DNA of 64,000 bases. Origin: Bacteroidota bacterium. GTDB lineage: Bacteria > Bacteroidota > Bacteroidia > AKYH767-A > OLB10. Both the position numbers and the translations under genes were made by a program. The notes beneath the pieces are model-generated. The model searched no databases. It saw only the letters and a program-made list of their open reading frames with translations, and was not told where the DNA came from. Location of the stretch: positions 310,001 through 374,000 of the forward strand of contig JADJMG010000006.1 of NCBI GenBank assembly GCA_016709725.1, written 5' to 3'. Below, in pieces: positions 1 to 10,168 of this stretch; position 1 is the stretch's first letter, and every line of letters starts with the position of its first letter.

Positions 1-83
1 ATTTGAAAGTTGAATTGGAATTGGAACCACAAGATGAAACTGAATCGCTAGTTGAAGTTCAACCTTCAGCAATTGCTGTTTAA
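1..83 (+). CDS. C-terminal end of a gene upstream of parC, possibly parE (topoisomerase IV subunit B)
   Basis: An open frame enters from the left edge and ends at a TAA at 81-83. The visible 26 residues are acidic (many Glu, plus Asp and Gln) and end in QPSAIAV. Nothing in this short tail identifies a family. The parE suggestion rests only on position: the next gene on the same strand, 42 bp away, is topoisomerase IV subunit A, and in Bacteroidota the B subunit commonly sits directly upstream. The reading frame is well supported; the identity is inference. Confidence 0.4.
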   Translation, partial: LKVELELEPQDETESLVEVQPSAIAV

Positions 84-125
84 TTTTTTGAGATCGATTA
101 ATAAATAATTAGAGAAAGAAATTTA

Positions 126-2205
126 ATGTCAGAGAAGATAATCCCCGTAAATGGAAACGGAAATGGTCCCGACAAACACCACGGAAAGGTGTCGACCATG
201 TATGAGAGTTGGTTTTTAGAGTACGCGTCCTATGTAATTTTAGAACGTGCGGTGCCGTATTTGGACGATGGTTTAAAGCCCGTTCAACGTCGTGTATTGC
301 ATTCGATGTGGGAGTTGGAAGATGGTCGCTATAATAAGGTAGCTAACGTCATCGGACATACGATGAAATATCATCCACATGGCGATGTGAGTATTGGTGA
401 TGCGATGGTGCAAATGGGTCAGAAAAATTTACTGATCGATACGCAAGGAAACTGGGGTAATATTCACACAGGTGATAGCGCAGCCGCCTTTCGTTATATT
501 GAAGCACGTTTAAGTAAGTTTGCATTAGAAGTCGTTTTTAATCCAAAGACGAGTATTTGGCAAAGCTCTTACGACGGAAGAAATAAAGAGCCCATTACCT
601 TGCCCGTTAAATTTCCGTTGGTGTTGGCGCATGGAGTGGAAGGAATTGCCGTAGGACTTGCTTGTAAAATTTTACCGCATAACTTTTGTGAGTTAATCGA
701 AGCTTCCATTGATGCCATCAAAGGAAAAAAAGTGGATTTAGTTCCTGATTTTGCATCGGGTGGTGTTGCCGATTTTTCAAAGTATAATGAAGGATTAAGA
801 GGAGGAAGAATTCGTGTTCGTGCTGTGATTGAAAAGTCGAGTAAGAAATCGTTAGTGATTCGTGAAATTCCTTTTGGAACTACAACATCATCCGTAATTG
901 ATTCGATTCTTGCTGCAAACGATAAAGGGTAAAATCAAAGTTAAAAAGGTAGAAGATAATACATCAGCTACCGTTGAAATTGTCATTCATTTGCATCCTG
1001 ATTCATCAGAAGATATTGATAAAACGATTGAAGCTTTGTATGCTTTCACGGCTTGCGAAGTTAGTATTTCGCCGAACTCTTGTGTGATTGTTGATGGAAA
1101 GCCCTTGTTTCTTTCGGTGAATGAGATGTTAAAGTTAAGTGCTTTAAATACTCAGGAACTTTTGCGTCGTGAGTTGCAAATTCGTCTCGCAGAATTAGAA
1201 GAAGATTGGCATTTTAGTTCCTTGGAAAAGATTTTCATTGAGAAGAGAATCTATCGCAACATTGAAGAGTGTGAGACGTGGGAAGAAGTAATTGATTCCA
1301 TCCACAAAGGGTTAAAGCCTTACAAGAAAAAATTCTTCCGTGAAATTACGGACGAAGATGTAGCGCGACTCACCGAAATTAAAATCAAGAGAATTTCTAA
1401 ATTCGATTCGTTTAAAGCGGATGAACATATTAAAGGTGTTGATGAAGAGATGTTATCGGTTCGTCACGATTTAGATAATATTAAAACCTATGCTGTAAAT
1501 TATTTCAAAAATTTATTGAAGAAATACGGCAAAGGAAAAGAGCGAAGAACAAAAAATGATGAGTTCGAAGCGATTGTAGCCTCTAAAGTGGTTATCAATA
1601 ATGCGAAGCTTTATGTGAATAGAGCCGAAGGATTTATTGGTAAAGGATTGAAGAAAGATGATTTCGTTTGTGATTGTTCAGATATCGATGATATCATTAC
1701 CATCACGGCTGACGGTAAATTGATGGTATCACGCATATCAGAAAAGGCATTTGTTGGAAAAGATATTATTCAAGTGAATGTATTCCGAAAGGATGAAGAG
1801 GAAAATATCGTTTACAATTTGGTTTACTTGGATGGTCCGAAAGGTGCTGTAATGATGAAGCGATTTAAAGTGGGTGGTATTACGCGTGATAAAGCCTATG
1901 ATTTAACCAAAGGAACACCAGGAAGTAAAGTGTTGTTCCTTGAGTTGAGTGGACCAGAGGAAGGCCCAACGGTAATTGTGAAGTTAAAACCAAAACCGAA
2001 GTTGAGAAATTTAGAGTCTGTGATTCATTTCGGGAGTCAATTGATTAAAGCGAGAGGTGCACAAGGAAATGTAATTACGAAATTCCCTATTTTGAAAGTG
2101 TTGCCAGCAACGTTAGATCAAGAAAAGTTATTGAGAAAGAAACAACCGGAATTGTTTGAGCCTGCTCCTAAACAGGATCGCTCACAAACTTCGTTAGAAT
2201 TATAA
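126..2205 (+). CDS. parC: DNA topoisomerase IV subunit A (ParC/GyrA family), split by a +1 frameshift
   Basis: This is the type IIA topoisomerase breakage-reunion subunit, which cuts and rejoins DNA and partners with ParE to decatenate chromosomes. The N-terminal part shows YVILERAVPYLDDGLKPVQRR, the helix-turn-helix segment KYHPHGD, and AAFRYIEARLS, whose Tyr is the expected catalytic residue. The frame is broken at the GGG at 927-929: removing one G joins DSILAANDKG to KIKVKKVED with no loss. The restored protein is about 690 residues, shorter than GyrA (about 850), in keeping with the short C-terminal pinwheel of Bacteroidota ParC. The gene should be essential, so the shift is most likely a sequence error. 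It lies 42 bp after the preceding gene and is followed by a good terminator. Confidence 0.9.
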
Positions 2206-2231
2206 TAGTTAACTAAATTAATCAAAGAAGG

Positions 2232-2258
2232 GACCGATAGAAACTATCGGTCTTTTTT
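2232..2258 (+). terminator. Rho-independent terminator after parC
   Basis: A perfect 9-bp stem (2232-2240 pairs with 2244-2252) has an AAA loop and is followed by a run of T (2253-2259). It starts 27 bp after the parC stop and ends just before the next start codon. Confidence 0.85.
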
Positions 2259-2268
2259 TACTACTATC

Positions 2269-3459
2269 ATGGAAAAAATACATTCATACATTTACACATC
2301 ATTGCAATTGGTGGAAGACTACCAAGGCGATGTTCCCTTCAGTATTTATTTAAAAAATCACTTTCGTCAACATAAAAAATTTGGATCTCGCGATCGTCGT
2401 TGGATCAAGAATATTTGTTTCGCTTGGTTTCGTTCGGGTGGATTGTTTTCTGATTTTAATACGATGAATCGTATGTTATGTTCCTTTTATTTGATCCAAA
2501 CGGAATCTGATCCCAGAGCGAATGATATCATTTTATCAGGTGGCGATGTTTATAAGGACATTAATTATGAACTTTCTATTCCCCAAAAATTAGATTGGAT
2601 TGATGCGAACATTGGAAAAGTGAATCGTGAGAATAGAATTCCGTTTAAAACGGAATTTACTTCTGCTCTTTCTGTTGAAGAATATTTAAGTGGATTGTGG
2701 CTCCAACCTAAAGTTTGGTTGAGAGTGCGGAGTCAAAAGATGGAACAAGTGCAAAATATTTTGATTAAAGAAGGAATCATTTTTCAAAAACATGATGAGT
2801 TACCAAACGCTTTGCAATTAGAGCAAGGAGTTTCCCTCGAAAAACTAAATTTTGTTGAAAAGGGATTTGCTCACGTGCAAGATTTGTCATCGCAAAAAAC
2901 AATGGAATTAATTCCCGCAAAATCAGGCGAGCGTTGGTACGATGCTAACGCGGCTTCGGGTGGAAAGAGTTTGATGTTGATGGATGCAGTAGAAGGAGTA
3001 CAACTCACTGTAAGTGATAATCGCGAATCCATCCTCGTCAATTTAAAGGAACGTTTTCGTCGGAATGGAATTCGTAATTATACTTCCTTCGTGACTGATT
3101 TAACGAATTGGAGCTCTGAACAACCCAATGCAAAATTGTATGATGGAATCATTGCGGATGTTCCCTGTAGTGGTTCGGGCACTTGGTCGAGATCACCAGA
3201 GCAAATGTGTTATTTCAACGAATTGAAATTGAAAAATTATATTTCTCTTCAGGATAAAATTACTGAACGATTGTGTGCATTATTAAAACCCGGAGGCAAA
3301 CTCGTGTATATTACTTGCTCTGTTTTTAAATTAGAAAATGAGGATCGGGTGGAAGCATTGGAAAAAAATCAAGGATTGAAGTGCTTAGAATCTAAATTGT
3401 ATCAAGGTACTGATGAAGGTGCCGATACATTATTTGTTGCGTTATTGGAGAAAAAGTAA
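2269..3459 (+). CDS. RsmB/NSUN-family RNA cytosine-C5 methyltransferase
   Basis: This is a SAM-dependent m5C methyltransferase acting on rRNA or tRNA. The C-terminal catalytic half shows motif IV DVPCSGSGTW (Pro-Cys at about 299-300) and motif VI YITCSVFKLENED (Thr-Cys at about 349-350). These are the two conserved cysteines of RsmB/NSUN enzymes. The N-terminal 150 residues are a NusB-like or family-specific region. The SAM-binding loop reads YDANAASGGKS (about 224-234) instead of the usual D-x-C-A-A-P-G-G-K, with the Cys replaced by Asn-Ala context and the Pro by Ser. The gene is complete at 396 aa, has its own terminators on both sides and starts at ATG 17 bp after the upstream T-run. The exact RNA target (rsmB, rsmF or other) cannot be read from the sequence. 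Confidence 0.85.
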   Translation: MEKIHSYIYTSLQLVEDYQGDVPFSIYLKNHFRQHKKFGSRDRRWIKNICFAWFRSGGLFSDFNTMNRMLCSFYLIQTESDPRANDIILSGGDVYKDINYELSIPQKLDWIDANIGKVNRENRIPFKTEFTSALSVEEYLSGLWLQPKVWLRVRSQKMEQVQNILIKEGIIFQKHDELPNALQLEQGVSLEKLNFVEKGFAHVQDLSSQKTMELIPAKSGERWYDANAASGGKSLMLMDAVEGVQLTVSDNRESILVNLKERFRRNGIRNYTSFVTDLTNWSSEQPNAKLYDGIIADVPCSGSGTWSRSPEQMCYFNELKLKNYISLQDKITERLCALLKPGGKLVYITCSVFKLENEDRVEALEKNQGLKCLESKLYQGTDEGADTLFVALLEKK

Positions 3460-3483
3460 AGGGCTACAATTGCAGCCCTTTAC
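3456..3483. terminator. Bidirectional hairpin between converging genes
   Basis: A 10-bp perfect stem (3456-3465 with 3474-3483) overlaps the stop codon of the methyltransferase, with an 8-nt loop. T-rich sequence follows on the plus strand and A-rich sequence precedes it, so it can serve both the plus gene and the minus gene ending at 3530. Confidence 0.7.
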
Positions 3484-3529
3484 TTTCTATTTGTTTATCC
3501 TGATGGAGAAATCGTAAAAACGATTACCC

Positions 3530-4426
3530 TTATCTTAAAGTAAGTGAATTTACAGCCGATAAATATCCATCAATATAGATTTCGATCATATAAGTTCCCG
3601 ATGTGAAAACACGATCTTCTTCGGTCCAGTCGATGCAAATGGATTCTTTTTCGTTTTTGTACTCGATGGTTTTTGAGGTAGTGAATAACAAATCTTCGTT
3701 GGTATCTGCTTTCTTGAAACTGTTGCTGCCTTCGGTTCTGTTCCCAACAATTTTTCCACCTGGTTCAATGATGCGCATGTACACGGTTTTTTCTCCGTTA
3801 CGTGCAATTTTATTTTCTAAAACGGTAAAACAAGATTCGATTTTATTGGTTCGTTTCGCCATCGCTGTGGTGGTGAACTTATCGTTATTTCTTTTCTTGT
3901 AACTTGTAACAGTAAGGTATTCCGACTTTAAAACAGAAGCAGTCGAAACGGTGTTTTCCAAATTTTTAGTAAGCTCTTCTACCGTGCTAGTCAATTCATT
4001 TTTCTCCTTTTTCAAGGTCTCATTTTCCACTAACAATGCATCAATACGCTCCAAATATTCATCGCGCATTTTTTTCAATTCCTGCATTTCAACTTGCAAT
4101 TGTTTGTTCAGTTTTGAAGAGTTCTTCTCACTCTTCATCAGCTTAGCAATTTTCGCCTTTTGCTCGTCAACTTTTGAATTTGCCTCTAATAATAAACTGT
4201 CGAGGTGAGAATTGATTCCTTTGTACTGATTTAACTCCGTATAAGTATCATTTAATTCTTTCTCAATGTCAAGATTCGCAGTGATCAGGCGTTCTTTTTC
4301 GACGCGATGACTTTCTGCCATATCTGTTTTACTCGAATACAACCAAGCGTTGAGTCCGAGAGAAGCAATTAATAATATTATTAAAAGCTTATTAGTATTG
4401 TTTCCTTTTGATGGTTGTTCGTTCAT
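3530..4426 (-). CDS. Membrane-anchored coiled-coil protein of unknown function
   Basis: I do not recognise a named family. The 298-residue protein has one N-terminal transmembrane segment at about residues 14-30 (LLIILLIASLGLNAWLY) after a short polar stretch. A long Lys/Glu/Leu-rich coiled coil runs from about 35 to 160. A globular C-terminal domain of about 130 residues is predicted to be beta-rich and ends GTYMIEIYIDGYLSAVNSL. The topology suggests an anchored protein holding a beta-domain away from the inner membrane in the periplasm. It faces tsaD in the same direction 88 bp downstream of it, and converges on the methyltransferase gene. Some databases label such proteins SMC-like because of the coiled coil; there is no ATPase head here. 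Confidence 0.75.
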   Translation of the reverse strand: MNEQPSKGNNTNKLLIILLIASLGLNAWLYSSKTDMAESHRVEKERLITANLDIEKELNDTYTELNQYKGINSHLDSLLLEANSKVDEQKAKIAKLMKSEKNSSKLNKQLQVEMQELKKMRDEYLERIDALLVENETLKKEKNELTSTVEELTKNLENTVSTASVLKSEYLTVTSYKKRNNDKFTTTAMAKRTNKIESCFTVLENKIARNGEKTVYMRIIEPGGKIVGNRTEGSNSFKKADTNEDLLFTTSKTIEYKNEKESICIDWTEEDRVFTSGTYMIEIYIDGYLSAVNSLTLR

Positions 4427-4514
4427 GATGTTGTGTTTTATAGGTTAAATGTATTCTTGATTTATAGAGTAAAATATTGTTAATCTGAATTTTTAGAACA
4501 ATTAAATCATTTAA

Positions 4515-5543
4515 TCAAAACGGAAATCTAGCCAAGGGTGTTATTTCTTGACTACAAAAATCATTATTTAGATATTTATAATAACCATACACCGCAATCA
4601 TTCCTGCATTATCCGTGCAATATTCAAACGAAGGTATATGAATTTTCCAATTGTTTTGCATTCCTAATGCTAATAATGTTTCGCGAAGCGAGGAATTGGC
4701 AGATACACCGCCGGCTAAAGCGATTTCAGTAATTCCGGTTTGGTGGATAGCGGCTTGTAATTTTTCCATGAGGATGCTCACAATCGTAAATTGGACACTT
4801 GCACAAACATCTGCCATTTTATCCCCTGGAAAGTTGGGATCCTTTTGTTTCTCTTTTTGTAAGAAATACAAAACCGCTGTTTTTAGTCCACTAAAGCTAA
4901 AGTTGAGGTCAGGAGCATGGGGATGAGGGAATTTATAGGCTTTTGGATTTCCATTTCGGGCCATCTTATCGAGCATGGGTCCGCCTGGATATTCAAGACC
5001 CAGCATTTTTGCCACCTTGTCAAATGCCTCTCCAGCGGCATCATCAATAGTCTGACCCAAAATTTTCATTTCTAAAAAACCATCTACCTGAACCAATTGT
5101 GTATGCCCGCCCGATACCGTTAAACACAGGAACGGGAAGTTGGGTTTTTGCAATTCTTCACCCTCACCATGAGCAAAGTTGGCTATGATATGAGCCTGCA
5201 TATGGTTCACTTCGATGAGGGGAATATGAAGGGATAATGCCATTGCCTTGGCAAAGGATGTCCCCACCAGCAAGGAACCAATCAGCCCCGGTCCACGCGT
5301 AAATGCGATGGCGCTAAGAGTAGATTTTGATATTTTTGCCTCTTGGATGGCGGCTTCAACCACAGGTATAATTTGCTGTTGATGCGCTCTCGAAGCCAGC
5401 TCTGGAACCACTCCGCCGTATTGAGCATGTACGATTTGCGTATGAACTACGTTGGATAAAATGACCCCATCTTTAGAAATAGATGCAGCCGTTTCATCAC
5501 AAGAGGATTCAATCCCCAGTATATACACATTGTTATTGTTCAT
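4515..5543 (-). CDS. tsaD: tRNA N6-adenosine threonylcarbamoyltransferase TsaD
   Basis: TsaD transfers the threonylcarbamoyl group to A37 of ANN-decoding tRNAs, acting with TsaB and TsaE. The ASKHA-fold N-terminus reads YILGIESSCDETAASI. The metal-binding motif is NHMQAHI. VSGGHTQLV, DDAAGEAFDKVAKMLGLEYPGG and LAGGVSANSSLR are also present. The full open frame reaches 5621, but the ATG at 5541-5543 (MNNNNVYILGIESS) gives the family-typical 342 aa. The extra upstream residues (MILGCILSNV and so on) match nothing. It is divergent from the tamB-like gene, a pairing often seen in Bacteroidota. Confidence 0.95.
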   Translation of the reverse strand: MNNNNVYILGIESSCDETAASISKDGVILSNVVHTQIVHAQYGGVVPELASRAHQQQIIPVVEAAIQEAKISKSTLSAIAFTRGPGLIGSLLVGTSFAKAMALSLHIPLIEVNHMQAHIIANFAHGEGEELQKPNFPFLCLTVSGGHTQLVQVDGFLEMKILGQTIDDAAGEAFDKVAKMLGLEYPGGPMLDKMARNGNPKAYKFPHPHAPDLNFSFSGLKTAVLYFLQKEKQKDPNFPGDKMADVCASVQFTIVSILMEKLQAAIHQTGITEIALAGGVSANSSLRETLLALGMQNNWKIHIPSFEYCTDNAGMIAVYGYYKYLNNDFCSQEITPLARFPF

Positions 5544-5553
5544 AATACATTCA

Positions 5554-5561
5554 CAAAGATA
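5554..5561 (-). promoter_or_regulatory. Candidate -7 box TATCTTTG for tsaD
   Basis: On the minus strand TATCTTTG matches the Bacteroidota TAnnTTTG element and lies 10 nt before the tsaD ATG. This supports the 5543 start. I see no well-spaced upstream TTG. Confidence 0.4.
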
Positions 5562-5627
5562 AACTATCATTACCAATATGTTATAGTTTGGTACATTCGA
5601 TAAAATACACCCCAAAATCAAGGAATT

Positions 5628-8600
5628 ATCCGTCGCTTTAGAAACATACTCATTGTTGTACTTAGTCTTATCCTATTATTTTCTATAGGATTAAGGCTAA
5701 TATTAAAAGTACCTAATGTTCAAACATGGTTGGTACAAAAGGCGGCTGCCTACCTCAGTGCGGAATTAAATGTGAGGGTGGAAGTGTCAAAAGTCGACAT
5801 CCAACTTTTTAGAAAAGTCATATTAAAGGATGTTTTTATTCAGGATCAGCAACTCGATACATTGGTTTTTATCCCTTCTTTAGATGTGAGCATCGGTCGA
5901 TTTCATTTTAAGGAAAAGCAATTTGTTTTGTCTGAATTGAGTTTGACCGGAGCACGAATAGGCATTAAGCATTACAAAGAGCCTCGTGAATACAACATGC
6001 AATTTTTAATTGATTACTTTTCTTCTGCAGAAAAGGATACTACGCAATCAGATCCTTGGAAAGTGAAAGCAAAAAAAATTATTCTTAACGATTGCTATTT
6101 GACTTATCAAGATTTGAAATACATCGATGTCGATCATGGCATTGATTGGGAAGACATCAGCCTTAAAAAATTAAATCTTGAAATTGAAGATCTGATTCCG
6201 GATGGCGATACACTTCATTTTGATTTGAGAAATATTTCTTTCATTGAGAAGAGTGGATTTAAAGTAAATCAATTTTCGACGCATGGTCGAATTCAACCCG
6301 GACAAATGGCATTTTCGAATTTAAAAGCGAAAACAGACAAAAGTGAATTGAATGCGAATGTTACTTTTGATTTTAATTCCCTGGACGATTTTGAAAATTT
6401 TATTTCGGATGTAAAATGGAATGGTGATTTTCAAAAGTCGAAAGTTGACTTTTATGATCTTTCTTTTTTTGCAAGGGAATTGATGCATATCAATCGCCAT
6501 GTTGATATTCAAGGTGATTTTGCCGGGACGGTAGATCGTTTTAAAGGTAAGAATGTAGTGATGAGTTATGGGCAGGACACTTACTTAAAAGGGAAGGTGA
6601 ATATGACGGGGTTGCCTGATTTTTTTGAAACCTATATTGAAGTGAATGTAGATGAATTAAGTTTTAGCAAACGGGATATAGAAACCATTCCACTCTATCC
6701 CTTTGATAGTTTAAAACTGGTAAGTATCCCTGATCAAATTGCAAGCCTTGGCAAAGTAAAATTCAAAGGTAGCTTTAATGGGTTTTATAATGATTTTGTA
6801 GCCTATGGGAACATCAATACCGACCTTGGATTTATAAGTTCCGATTTAAATCTCAAGCTAGGATCTGTTGACAAGCAAACGACTTACAAAGGAAATTTGC
6901 GTTTGAATGATTTTGATATTGGCAAATTTGCAGGAGTTTCGGATTTATTAGGGAAGGTAACACTGAAGAGTAAAGTTGAAGGTAGGGGTTTTGATTTGAA
7001 AAATATTAATGCCAATATAGAAGGTGAAATTTCGAGATTAGATTTTTACAACTACAATTATTCGAATATTGATTTGAATGGTCATTTCGAAAATAAATTA
7101 TTTACAGGAGAGTTATTAGTGGAGGATCCCCATTTAAGTTTGGATTTCGAAGGGAGCATAGATTTTACAAAAGAGTTGCCCGCATTTAATTTTAATTCTT
7201 CGATTCGAAAGATGGACTTGACCACACTAAATTTATTGAAAAGAGATTTGCCTGCAAGTTTAAAGACAGAACTGAATATCAGTTTTGAGGGTAGTAACAT
7301 TGATAATGCTCAAGGAACCATTGAGGCTCGGGACTTTGTTTATACCGAAGGAGATAAATCAATTCATGCCGATCAGGTTTTTTTTGAATCTAAATTGGGA
7401 GAGTGGCGTGAGTTTTCCTTGATTTCTGATTTTGCGGATGCTACCATTTCTGGAGATTATAGTTTTTCACTGTTACCACAAACGATTCGACATTTTGTAT
7501 CTACTTATTTGCCGGCTTTGATGGAAGAAAATAGTGTTCGACCTGTTGCGCAAGCAATCAATTTTAAAGCGGTACTGAAAAAAACAGATGAGATCACACA
7601 ATTGTTCATACCAGAATTAACGGTAGCTCCAGGAACCACGTTAGAAGGAATAATAAATTCGACGTTAAATCAAGTTTCATTAAAGGTGAAGTCTGAATCG
7701 TTTGACTTTGTTCCGCTCAAGTTCGATGATGTAACTGTAGAAGGAAAAACCAATGGATTAAATTTCGAATTTGAAAGTTCATTCGGTGAAATTTTCTTTA
7801 GTGATAGTGTAAAATTAAAGACCGTAGATTTTAACGGATTTACCAATAAAGATACTGCTAGTGTGCTGGTACGTTTTAGTGGACAAGATACACTGGCTAA
7901 CAAAGCGTCCTGTTATATAAATGCAGGATTTTTAAAGACGGGTTACACCGTTATAAAACTAATTCCTGAACAACTATTATTGAACGGAAAGAGTTGGGCG
8001 TTGAATGAGTCAAATTACATCTTAGCGGATAGTACCGGATTTTTATTGAGTGATTTTAATTTTACAAGTGATAGTCAAAAAATTGCTTTAAATGGGATAG
8101 CTGGTATTGATACAACTGCAAAATTGATGTTGGACTTCACCAATTTCGAAGCAAGTCAAGCCAATGATTTTTTAAGTGTTTATGATGTCAATATTGGAGG
8201 TGTTATGAATGGCTCGGCTCAGGTAGTGGGTCTACTTGGCAAGCCAGCATTAAACTCCAATATGACCATCGATAATATGAGATGGTTTTCTGATACCTTA
8301 GGTAATGCAGAGTTTATTACAATATGGGATAGTCGTGAAAAATTAATTCGAGTAAATGGAGCCGTTACTCATGGAGGGGATAAGAATATCTTAATTGAAG
8401 GTACCTATGCTATCAAAGAAAAGGACGATGAGTTAGATTTTACGGCAAAGCTTAACAAGACGTATGTAAATTCATTTAGCCATTATCTAGATGGATTAGC
8501 TTCTAACATTAGTGGTGTTGCAAGCGGTGACATCTTTTTAAAAGGAACAGTAAAGAAACCTGAATTAACAGGTAAAGTTCATTTGCAAAAACTTGGATTT

Positions 8601-10061
8601 AAATTGGATTACTTAAATACAAACTATACTTTTTCTACCGAGGTAGATATTTTGAAAGATCGCTTTAACTTTAAGAATATTTCAATGTATGATGTGAAGG
8701 GAAATCAGTTGTTGGTGAATGGAATGATTCGTCATGAACACTTGAAAAACTTTTATTTCGATATCGACATTAAAGCCAATAAAGCACAAGTGTTAAATAC
8801 GGGTCCTGCCAATAATGACTTGTATTATGGAACTGCTTATGCCAGTGGTAATGTAAGCATCAGCGGATATCTTGATTATATGATCATGGATATTGGTTTG
8901 AAAACAGAAAAGGGAACTAAAATTAATATTCCACTCAGTAATCCTGATGAATTAAGTAAAAGTGGATTCATCAATTTCATTAATAAAAGTGCAGATACCA
9001 TTAAGCTGGAAAAAGAAGTAGATTTTTCAGGCATTGAGATGAATATGGTTTTTGATGTTACGCAAGATGCGGAGATGTTTTCAATTTTTGATTCTAAAAT
9101 CGGAGATGTTATTCAAGGTAGGGGAGATGGAACCATCACCATGACATTAAGTCCATCCGAAGATTTAAAGATGTATGGTAATTATAAAATTGCGGAAGGG
9201 AAATATTTATTTACGATGCAAAATATCATTAACAAGCCCTTTTACATTTTAGAAGGAGGATTCATCGATTGGCAAGGTGATCCTTATGATGCTATAGTGG
9301 ATATTGAAGCAAGTTATAAGCTTCGTGCAACATTATATGATTTGTTTCAGGATAGTAGTTTCAGAAAATTAGTGCCAGTTGAATTGAATCTTCATCTAAC
9401 CGAAAAACTTTTTAATCCAAATATTACTTTTAATATTAAAGTACTGAACGTAGATCCTACCATCGAAAATCAGGTAAAACGATTAATCAATACCGAAGAA
9501 GAAAAGTATCGCCAAGCCGTTTCATTAATTGTGATGCGACGATTTACATCACCCAGTGAATTGTCGAATCGAGCTATTGTAAATACATCATCCGTCGTAG
9601 GTGTTAATGCTTACGAAATGTTAAGCAATCAACTCAGCAATTGGGCATCGCAAATAAGTAAACAGGTAAACGTTGGTGTGAATTATCGTCCAGGTGATGC
9701 ATTGACGAGCGAAGAATTGGAAGTAGCCTTATCAACGAGTTTGTTTAATGACCGCGTTACCATTGATGGAAACGTGGGTGTAGCCAACTCCACTACTTCA
9801 ACTGCGAATCAAAATACTTCGAATTTAGTGGGAGATTTTGCCGTGGAAGTAAAGGCAAATAAAGAAGGGAATGTGCGATTAAAAGCCTTTAATAGATCCA
9901 ATAATAATTCATTGATCAATAACATCAATTCTCCTTATACACAAGGAGTCGGTGTTTTTTATAGTATTGAGTTTAACAATTTTTCAGAATTGTCGAAGAA
10001 GTTCCGAGATATGTTTCGACCAAAGTCGAAGAAAAAAATTAGTTCCGGAAAAGGAAATTGA
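5628..10061 (+). CDS. TamB-like translocation and assembly module protein
   Basis: This very large AsmA/TamB-family protein of about 1,475 residues spans the periplasm as a beta-taco groove. Known members help outer-membrane protein or lipid delivery with a TamA/BamA partner. The C-terminal 300 residues have TamB-domain features (IIQGRGDGTITMTLSPSED, KIAEGKYLFTMQNIINKPF, then a region ending in VNYRPGDALTSEELEVALS). The body is made of repeated beta-rich segments. Start problem: the first start in frame among ATG, GTG and TTG is a TTG at 5730 inside the protein. The frame stays open upstream to a stop at 5601-5603 and encodes an ideal N-terminal anchor (NILIVVLSLILLFSIGLRL). The true start therefore lies near 5604-5640, and ATC at 5628 after AGGA is only a placeholder. 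A lost base at the start is possible. It is divergent from tsaD. Confidence 0.85.
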   Translation: MRRFRNILIVVLSLILLFSIGLRLILKVPNVQTWLVQKAAAYLSAELNVRVEVSKVDIQLFRKVILKDVFIQDQQLDTLVFIPSLDVSIGRFHFKEKQFVLSELSLTGARIGIKHYKEPREYNMQFLIDYFSSAEKDTTQSDPWKVKAKKIILNDCYLTYQDLKYIDVDHGIDWEDISLKKLNLEIEDLIPDGDTLHFDLRNISFIEKSGFKVNQFSTHGRIQPGQMAFSNLKAKTDKSELNANVTFDFNSLDDFENFISDVKWNGDFQKSKVDFYDLSFFARELMHINRHVDIQGDFAGTVDRFKGKNVVMSYGQDTYLKGKVNMTGLPDFFETYIEVNVDELSFSKRDIETIPLYPFDSLKLVSIPDQIASLGKVKFKGSFNGFYNDFVAYGNINTDLGFISSDLNLKLGSVDKQTTYKGNLRLNDFDIGKFAGVSDLLGKVTLKSKVEGRGFDLKNINANIEGEISRLDFYNYNYSNIDLNGHFENKLFTGELLVEDPHLSLDFEGSIDFTKELPAFNFNSSIRKMDLTTLNLLKRDLPASLKTELNISFEGSNIDNAQGTIEARDFVYTEGDKSIHADQVFFESKLGEWREFSLISDFADATISGDYSFSLLPQTIRHFVSTYLPALMEENSVRPVAQAINFKAVLKKTDEITQLFIPELTVAPGTTLEGIINSTLNQVSLKVKSESFDFVPLKFDDVTVEGKTNGLNFEFESSFGEIFFSDSVKLKTVDFNGFTNKDTASVLVRFSGQDTLANKASCYINAGFLKTGYTVIKLIPEQLLLNGKSWALNESNYILADSTGFLLSDFNFTSDSQKIALNGIAGIDTTAKLMLDFTNFEASQANDFLSVYDVNIGGVMNGSAQVVGLLGKPALNSNMTIDNMRWFSDTLGNAEFITIWDSREKLIRVNGAVTHGGDKNILIEGTYAIKEKDDELDFTAKLNKTYVNSFSHYLDGLASNISGVASGDIFLKGTVKKPELTGKVHLQKLGFKLDYLNTNYTFSTEVDILKDRFNFKNISMYDVKGNQLLVNGMIRHEHLKNFYFDIDIKANKAQVLNTGPANNDLYYGTAYASGNVSISGYLDYMIMDIGLKTEKGTKINIPLSNPDELSKSGFINFINKSADTIKLEKEVDFSGIEMNMVFDVTQDAEMFSIFDSKIGDVIQGRGDGTITMTLSPSEDLKMYGNYKIAEGKYLFTMQNIINKPFYILEGGFIDWQGDPYDAIVDIEASYKLRATLYDLFQDSSFRKLVPVELNLHLTEKLFNPNITFNIKVLNVDPTIENQVKRLINTEEEKYRQAVSLIVMRRFTSPSELSNRAIVNTSSVVGVNAYEMLSNQLSNWASQISKQVNVGVNYRPGDALTSEELEVALSTSLFNDRVTIDGNVGVANSTTSTANQNTSNLVGDFAVEVKANKEGNVRLKAFNRSNNNSLINNINSPYTQGVGVFYSIEFNNFSELSKKFRDMFRPKSKKKISSGKGN

Positions 10062-10094
10062 TACAACACCAGTTATTATCACTCCCTAATTTTG

Positions 10095-10168
<74 letters not shown>

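Noticed and set aside
898..932. Programmed ribosomal frameshifting in parC (and likewise dnaB at 45971)
   Set aside because: There is no slippery heptamer with a downstream structure that would suit, the shifts occur in both directions across many unrelated genes, and the pieces join exactly by changing one homopolymer base.
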